Positions 5,319 through 9,314 of a stretch of DNA of 9,314 nucleotides are shown here, one piece after another. Each line of letters begins with the position of its first letter. The stretch's first letter is position 1. The translations under genes were made by a program, and so were the position numbers. The notes under the pieces are model-generated. The model did no database searches. It saw only the letters and a program-made list of their open reading frames with translations, and was not told where the DNA came from. This DNA is from Prevotellaceae bacterium (GTDB taxonomy: Bacteria; Bacteroidota; Bacteroidia; Bacteroidales; UBA932). The stretch covers positions 1-9,314 of the forward strand of contig JAITKY010000236.1 of NCBI GenBank assembly GCA_031278135.1, written 5' to 3'.

Positions 5319-6998
5319 ATGAGATTTTTTTATAACTGCTTGTATATTACGATATTTTTTATACTGTACGGGGAAATTTCTCCGGCGCAGACATTGCCTA
5401 ATTCGGGAGGATATAAAGGCGGTAGCCTGTTTTACTATTTTCACGTAATACGAAAAGATGAAACATTAAGTCAAATTGCCATGATATACAATGTTTCTGT
5501 AAACGAAATACTTGAAGTCAATACTACTATTACCGATCCTGAAAGAATAATTGAAGGGATGAAGATAAAAGTCCCTAATTACAGTCATTTTATCAACAAA
5601 TATCCTAATGAACAGTGGAAATTCATTCTGTACAAGGTGAAACAGGGCGACAAATTGAAAAGTATTGCAAAAGCATTTAGTTCTGATGTTGATGATATCA
5701 AGTATGTGAATCCGGGAGTAGAAAACAAACCCGTCGTTGGCGAGGAAATACGTATTCCCGTTAAAAAGCAGAACGTTATAGAACAAAAGCTCGACGCCAA
5801 AGACAGGAACGAACGTGAAAAAAATAACAGGAACGAACGTGAAACACAGCCGGTACGAAATCCGGCTCTAACATTCAACTGGGGTGGCAACGAAAATAAA
5901 TCTACATCCGCCGAACTTGAAGAGACGGTAATTCATTGCAGCACCGATTGCGTCGAATATCTCTATAAATCAGGTACAACGTTCAAGATATCGATAGTGA
6001 TGCCTTTAAAAAAGAACGATGGGACACTGGATTTGTCAGGGACATCGTTTTTAGGAGGCGCCTTGATTGCTGTGAATGAGATGAAAAACAACGGATTGTC
6101 GATAAAATTAAATTCGTTTGATATCGGAAGCAGTAACAGCATCGACCGAATACTATACTCGCCCGAACTGAGGGAATCGAACATTATAATTGCACAAGCG
6201 CCTGTCAATGATCTCGCTAAACTTGCCGCTTATGCTGCCGAAACCCGGATACATTTAATTATACCTTTCGAAAAAAATGCGCATTCGTTCGTTACAAACA
6301 ATCCGTATGTCATACAGTTGTATCCTTTGGATGATGTTATTTTCCGGACGCTTATGAGCAAACAATACAACGAGGACGTCTTTCCCATACTGATCAAACC
6401 GGAAAAACCCGACAGCCTGATGCTGGATAAATACAGAACAGCGTTGAAAGAACGGTTTGGAAAATTTGTGGAACAGACACATAAAATGGGGTCAAGAGAT
6501 TTGGAGAACAAAAATATTTTAGACTTAAACAAACTCAATCTGATTTTTGTATGCTCTGTAACCGAATCGTTTGTATCGGATTTGATAGACCGGCTGAGTT
6601 TAGTTAAACATCGGTTAAGCGTTTATGGAAAATACGAGTGGCAATCATTCGAAATGATCAACAAAAGCCACTATTTCAACACTAATGTACACTTGGCCCA
6701 ACCCGCTTCTGTCGATTATAATAATGATGCCGCAAAACTTTTTGTGCAGTTATATCGCAAAGCGTACAACAACGAACCCGGAAAACATGCTTTTCTCGGA
6801 TACGATGCGACGTATTATTTTCTGGCGGTGTTGAGGAAATACGGGACTGAATTTCAGCACTGTGTTTCCGAATTTAATTCGGTGGGTCTGCAATCGCAAT
6901 ACAAACTTGTCAGAAATAATATCAACGACGGCTTTGTTAATGAAGGATGTTTTTTGCTGGAATATACTCCCGACAGTATCGAAATTAAAAGAAAATGA
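5319..6998 (+). CDS. Periplasmic protein with two LysM domains and a substrate-binding-protein-like domain
   Basis: The 559 residues begin with a signal peptide (about 1-23: FFYNCLYITIFFIL, then ISPAQ). There is no lipobox, so a soluble periplasmic protein is likely. Two LysM repeats follow: about 40-86 (YYFHVIRKDETLSQIAMIYN to IIEGMKIKVP) and 103-148 (LYKVKQGDKLKSIAKAF to VVGEEIRIP). These modules bind N-acetylglucosamine-containing peptidoglycan. A charged linker (150-185) contains an 8-residue repeat. From about 222 the chain (FKISIVMPLK, SFLGGALIAVNEMKNNG, IIIAQAPVNDLAKLAAYAAE, YVIQLYPLDDVIFRTLM, HAFLGYDATYYFLAVL) resembles the type I periplasmic-binding fold of amino-acid ABC transporter binding proteins. 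No transporter genes are nearby, so a sensing or scaffolding role is more likely than uptake. The ligand is unknown. Its stop overlaps the next start (ATGA), so it is coupled to the HD-domain gene. Confidence 0.87.
   Translation: MRFFYNCLYITIFFILYGEISPAQTLPNSGGYKGGSLFYYFHVIRKDETLSQIAMIYNVSVNEILEVNTTITDPERIIEGMKIKVPNYSHFINKYPNEQWKFILYKVKQGDKLKSIAKAFSSDVDDIKYVNPGVENKPVVGEEIRIPVKKQNVIEQKLDAKDRNEREKNNRNERETQPVRNPALTFNWGGNENKSTSAELEETVIHCSTDCVEYLYKSGTTFKISIVMPLKKNDGTLDLSGTSFLGGALIAVNEMKNNGLSIKLNSFDIGSSNSIDRILYSPELRESNIIIAQAPVNDLAKLAAYAAETRIHLIIPFEKNAHSFVTNNPYVIQLYPLDDVIFRTLMSKQYNEDVFPILIKPEKPDSLMLDKYRTALKERFGKFVEQTHKMGSRDLENKNILDLNKLNLIFVCSVTESFVSDLIDRLSLVKHRLSVYGKYEWQSFEMINKSHYFNTNVHLAQPASVDYNNDAAKLFVQLYRKAYNNEPGKHAFLGYDATYYFLAVLRKYGTEFQHCVSEFNSVGLQSQYKLVRNNINDGFVNEGCFLLEYTPDSIEIKRK
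5803..5844 (+). repeat. In-frame 18-bp direct repeat in the LysM-protein linker
   Basis: An 18-base sequence at 5803-5820 recurs exactly at 5827-5844, a 24-base period. It encodes two copies of RNERE within the charged linker (residues 163-175). It keeps the frame, so copy number could change linker length without breaking the gene. Confidence 0.8.
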
Positions 6999-8989
6999 GC
7001 CGGAAAATAAACATATTGCAATATCGTAAAGCGTTGATATTTTTCTTTATCGCTTCGACAGTGATATTGTTTTTCATGCCGGGAGGCGGAAAATTCGGTT
7101 ACGAATTTAATCAGGGCGAACTGTGGCAACACGACGAATTGAATGCTCCTTTCGATTTTCCTGTTTACAAAAGCGAAACTGAATTGCAGGACGAATATGC
7201 CCGTGTCCTGAAACAGTCGTTAGACTATTATATACTCGATTCTTCGACAGTTACCAGACAGTTGGCGCTCATTAAAGAGAAAACCGGCTCCGGAAATGAA
7301 TGGTTTTCATTATTGCAGAAAGCATTTATTACCGTGTATAACAGAGGAATAATCGATGCGTCCAAGTTTGCGGAACTTAAAGACAAATCCATAGCGATAG
7401 TCAGAGGAAATACTTACGAAGAAATTCCTGTCTCCGAACTGTTTATGCAAAATACTGCTTACGATTACATCTACAATTCGGCGGTGAAATATTATTATAC
7501 CGACAATATCAATCTTTCCCAATTCATCTTTCCCAATCTGGTTTTCGACGAAACGCTGACGTCAAAAATCAAGCACAAAAACCTCGATGCGGTATTACCG
7601 ACCGAAGGAATGATAAGCGAAGGAGTGAAGATAATCTCTCGTGGTGAACAGGTTACGCCCGAAGCATTTAAGATTCTTTCGTCGTTAAAAAAAGAATATG
7701 AAAAAAGCCTCGCCGGAGGAAACATATTTTTGATAATATTGGGACGACTGTTCCTCGTTTTAAGTTGTATGGGATGTATGTTTACACTGTTGATAACGTT
7801 CCGCCGGACAATGCTTGCCGAAAACAAATGTCTGATTTTTATAATTATATTGCAGACATTCTTCATTGTCGTTGCATTGCAGGTTTTGAAGGTGCATCCA
7901 AATCTGATTTACGCTATTCCGTTTACGATTGTTCCGATATATATATCTTCGTTTTTTTACTCTCGACCAGCCATTTACATGTATTTTTTCATGATTTTGC
8001 TCATCGGAAGTTTTGTGCCGGCAAGTTTCGAATTTGTGTTTATCAATTCCATAGCGGGGATAACTGCTGTTATTGGTTTCAAAAAGAGTTATGAACGGGG
8101 AGAATTGTTTTTCACGGGATTGCTGATTCTGGTAGTTTATATGACCGGATATATATCCTTAAAATTGCTTCACGAAGGCAGCTTGTCCGATTTCTCATGG
8201 TATGTTCCGATTTTATTCCTGATAAACAGTCTGTTGGTGATAATTTTATATCAGTTTACATTCCTGTTCGAACGTCTTTTCGGGTTTGTATCGATTTCGA
8301 GGCTTGTCGAACTTGCCAATACTAATCGCAAGTTGCTCAGGGATTTGACGGAAATAGCGCCCGGAACGGCTCAACATGTCATGCAGGTAGCGAATATCGC
8401 CGAAGCGGTCATCGGTGAAATCGGCGGTGACCCTTTGTTAGTGCGTGCAGGAGCTTTGTATCACGATATTGGAAAAATGAAAAATCCGGCATTCTTTATC
8501 GAAAATCAACCGTCAGGTAGCAGTCCGCACGATAAAATCTCGCCGGAAGAAAGCGCAAGGATAATCATCGAACATGTCGTTTATGGCATCGAACTTGCAC
8601 ATAAACATCATCTTCCGAATGCAATAATCGACTTTATCAAAACGCATCATGGCAAATCGCTGGTGTATTTCTTCTACAAAAAATACATGGACGAACATCC
8701 CGACGATAAGGATGCGGTCAAAAAGTTTACATACCCGGGACCAAATCCTTCGACAAAAGAGATGGTCGTTGTTATGATGGCAGATTCCTGCGAAGCGGCA
8801 TCCCGAAGCCTACAGCATCCCGACGAAACTAAATTGAACGAATTAGTGGACAAAATCATCGACCGCCAACATTCCGATGGCTTGTATAACGATTCAAATA
8901 TCACTCTGAAAGAAATAAATACAGCCAAAAACATAATCAAAAACAAACTGAAAAATATATATCACTCACGAATCGAATATCCGAACTGA
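6995..8989 (+). CDS. 7TM receptor with intracellular HD domain, PgpH/YqfF type (probable cyclic-di-AMP phosphodiesterase)
   Basis: Of 664 residues, a first membrane helix (12-29) is followed by an extracytoplasmic 7TMR-HDED region (about 35-240, with FPVYKSETELQ and FPNLVFDETLT). A bundle of seven membrane helices spans about 243-425, and a cytoplasmic HD domain runs from 455. Metal ligands of the PgpH class are visible: H461 in APGTAQHV, H490-D491 in YHDIGK, H527 in IIEHV, H551-H552 in IKTHHG, and D597 in MMADSCEA. FIENQ and PHDKISPEESA are also diagnostic. Characterised relatives such as Listeria PgpH hydrolyse c-di-AMP to pApA, so all residues needed for catalysis seem present. The ATG at 6995 overlaps the LysM-protein stop by ATGA. 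The external domain faces the compartment where the LysM protein resides, which suggests a signalling pair (inference). Nucleotide specificity is inferred from family, not shown. Confidence 0.93.
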   Translation: MSRKINILQYRKALIFFFIASTVILFFMPGGGKFGYEFNQGELWQHDELNAPFDFPVYKSETELQDEYARVLKQSLDYYILDSSTVTRQLALIKEKTGSGNEWFSLLQKAFITVYNRGIIDASKFAELKDKSIAIVRGNTYEEIPVSELFMQNTAYDYIYNSAVKYYYTDNINLSQFIFPNLVFDETLTSKIKHKNLDAVLPTEGMISEGVKIISRGEQVTPEAFKILSSLKKEYEKSLAGGNIFLIILGRLFLVLSCMGCMFTLLITFRRTMLAENKCLIFIIILQTFFIVVALQVLKVHPNLIYAIPFTIVPIYISSFFYSRPAIYMYFFMILLIGSFVPASFEFVFINSIAGITAVIGFKKSYERGELFFTGLLILVVYMTGYISLKLLHEGSLSDFSWYVPILFLINSLLVIILYQFTFLFERLFGFVSISRLVELANTNRKLLRDLTEIAPGTAQHVMQVANIAEAVIGEIGGDPLLVRAGALYHDIGKMKNPAFFIENQPSGSSPHDKISPEESARIIIEHVVYGIELAHKHHLPNAIIDFIKTHHGKSLVYFFYKKYMDEHPDDKDAVKKFTYPGPNPSTKEMVVVMMADSCEAASRSLQHPDETKLNELVDKIIDRQHSDGLYNDSNITLKEINTAKNIIKNKLKNIYHSRIEYPN

Positions 8990-9022
8990 TGTGAAGTATG
9001 AACAACAATGATTCCTGTGGGG

Positions 9023-9057
9023 GATTACCGGCATAGTTTAGACGGCTAAATCTTTTT
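9023..9057 (+). terminator. Possible terminator after the HD-domain gene
   Basis: Thirty-odd bases after the stop, TTTAG (9037-9041) and CTAAA (9046-9050) form a stem with an ACGG loop. An alternative longer pairing is GATT..CCG (9023-9030) with CGG..AATC (9043-9052). Five T follow at 9053-9057. The stem is weak, so this is a candidate only. Confidence 0.33.
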
Positions 9058-9228
9058 CTGAGGCGCTATGAAAAAAATAAATAGTGTCCATCCGAAAACT
9101 GTCATATCAACTGAAAATTATAGTATTATCGAAAAATATAAGTAAGTAAAAAACTTGACATAGCGCAAATTCGAATGTCGCATTATGGAGTAGCAGATGG
9201 CGCTGACGAAGACGTCAAATATGCATAA

Positions 9229-9256
9229 CCCCGAACAAGCGTAGCATAGTTCGGGG
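9229..9256. repeat. Perfect inverted repeat, 8-bp arms with a 12-base loop
   Basis: CCCCGAAC (9229-9236) and GTTCGGGG (9249-9256) pair perfectly around AAGCGTAGCATA. No T run follows on either side, so it is not a standard intrinsic terminator on either strand. It looks like a dispersed palindromic intergenic element of the REP kind, but other copies cannot be checked here. Confidence 0.6.
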
Positions 9257-9266
9257 ACAACGCCAA

Positions 9267-9299
9267 CCCCTTCTGTCAAACCCAACGGGAACGAAGGGG
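9267..9299. repeat. Inverted repeat leading into a 14-G run
   Basis: CCCCTTC (9267-9273) pairs with GAAGGGG (9293-9299), with a smaller CCC-AAC-GGG hairpin inside (9281-9289). The right arm runs into 14 consecutive G (9296-9309). The true length of the G tract is uncertain in most sequencing data. Confidence 0.55.
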
Positions 9300-9314
9300 G
9301 GGGGGGGGGACTCA

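Larger units (their letters stand above)
8990..9314. other. Noncoding right end with hairpins and a poly-G run
   Basis: These 325 bases hold no convincing gene; a 25-codon frame at 9068-9145 (MKKINSVHPK...) resembles nothing I know and is ended by AT-rich chance stops. The segment contains a weak terminator candidate (9023-9057), two GC-rich inverted repeats (9229-9256 and 9267-9299) and 14 consecutive G at 9296-9309. AGCGC (9162-9166) and GCGCT (9200-9204) form a further short inverted pair. Confidence 0.55.

Noticed and set aside
9068..9145. Possible 25-residue peptide gene or insertion-sequence end
   Set aside because: No recognisable protein pattern, no promoter of its own, and no matching inverted terminal repeat or transposase within the window.

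Overview
The window looks like a chromosomal segment of a Bacteroidales-type bacterium (phylum Bacteroidota). The evidence is the moderately AT-rich DNA, the absence of Shine-Dalgarno motifs before most starts, two promoters of the Bacteroidota form (TTG/TTTG, about 18-21 bp, then TAnnTTTG), and proteins that read like Bacteroidales versions of VorB, GcvT and the 7TM-HD protein. The genus cannot be fixed. A gut or other anaerobic habitat fits the ferredoxin-dependent 2-oxoacid oxidoreductase. No tRNA, rRNA, CRISPR array or complete insertion sequence was seen.

Layout. (1) Bases 1-659, minus strand: the 5' part of an exported, Tyr-rich, all-helical (TPR-like) protein that runs off the left edge. 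Its signal peptide (from 659) and its body are in different frames. An imperfect 8-bp tandem duplication at 591-606 sits exactly at the junction, and removing one unit would restore a single frame. (2) Bases 660-1110: a divergent intergenic region with short repeats and a good promoter. (3) Bases 1111-4964, plus strand: a compact probable operon gcvT - vorD - vorB - vorA - yigZ. It encodes the T protein of glycine cleavage, three subunits (delta ferredoxin, alpha, beta) of a 2-oxoisovalerate-type ferredoxin oxidoreductase, and an IMPACT/YigZ protein. The gamma subunit expected next to vorA is missing. (4) Bases 4965-5318: a gene-poor gap with a weak terminator candidate, a short coding-like remnant and a promoter. 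(5) Bases 5319-8989, plus strand: a two-gene ATGA-coupled operon encoding a periplasmic protein with two LysM domains and a substrate-binding-protein-like domain, then a 7TM receptor with a cytoplasmic HD domain of the PgpH/YqfF type (probable cyclic-di-AMP phosphodiesterase). (6) Bases 8990-9314: noncoding DNA with hairpins and a run of 14 G close to the right edge.

How the genes work together. The vor genes would oxidatively decarboxylate (branched-chain) 2-oxoacids, passing electrons to ferredoxin and forming acyl-CoA. GcvT supplies the tetrahydrofolate-dependent step of glycine cleavage, so the operon is broadly amino-acid catabolism and one-carbon metabolism. The LysM/HD pair suggests cell-envelope sensing linked to a cyclic dinucleotide: one protein binds wall glycan and perhaps a small ligand in the periplasm, and the other crosses the membrane and hydrolyses the nucleotide inside. 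That coupling is an inference from gene order and domains. The points most worth checking are this pair, the missing gamma subunit, and the frame-breaking duplication at 591-606.
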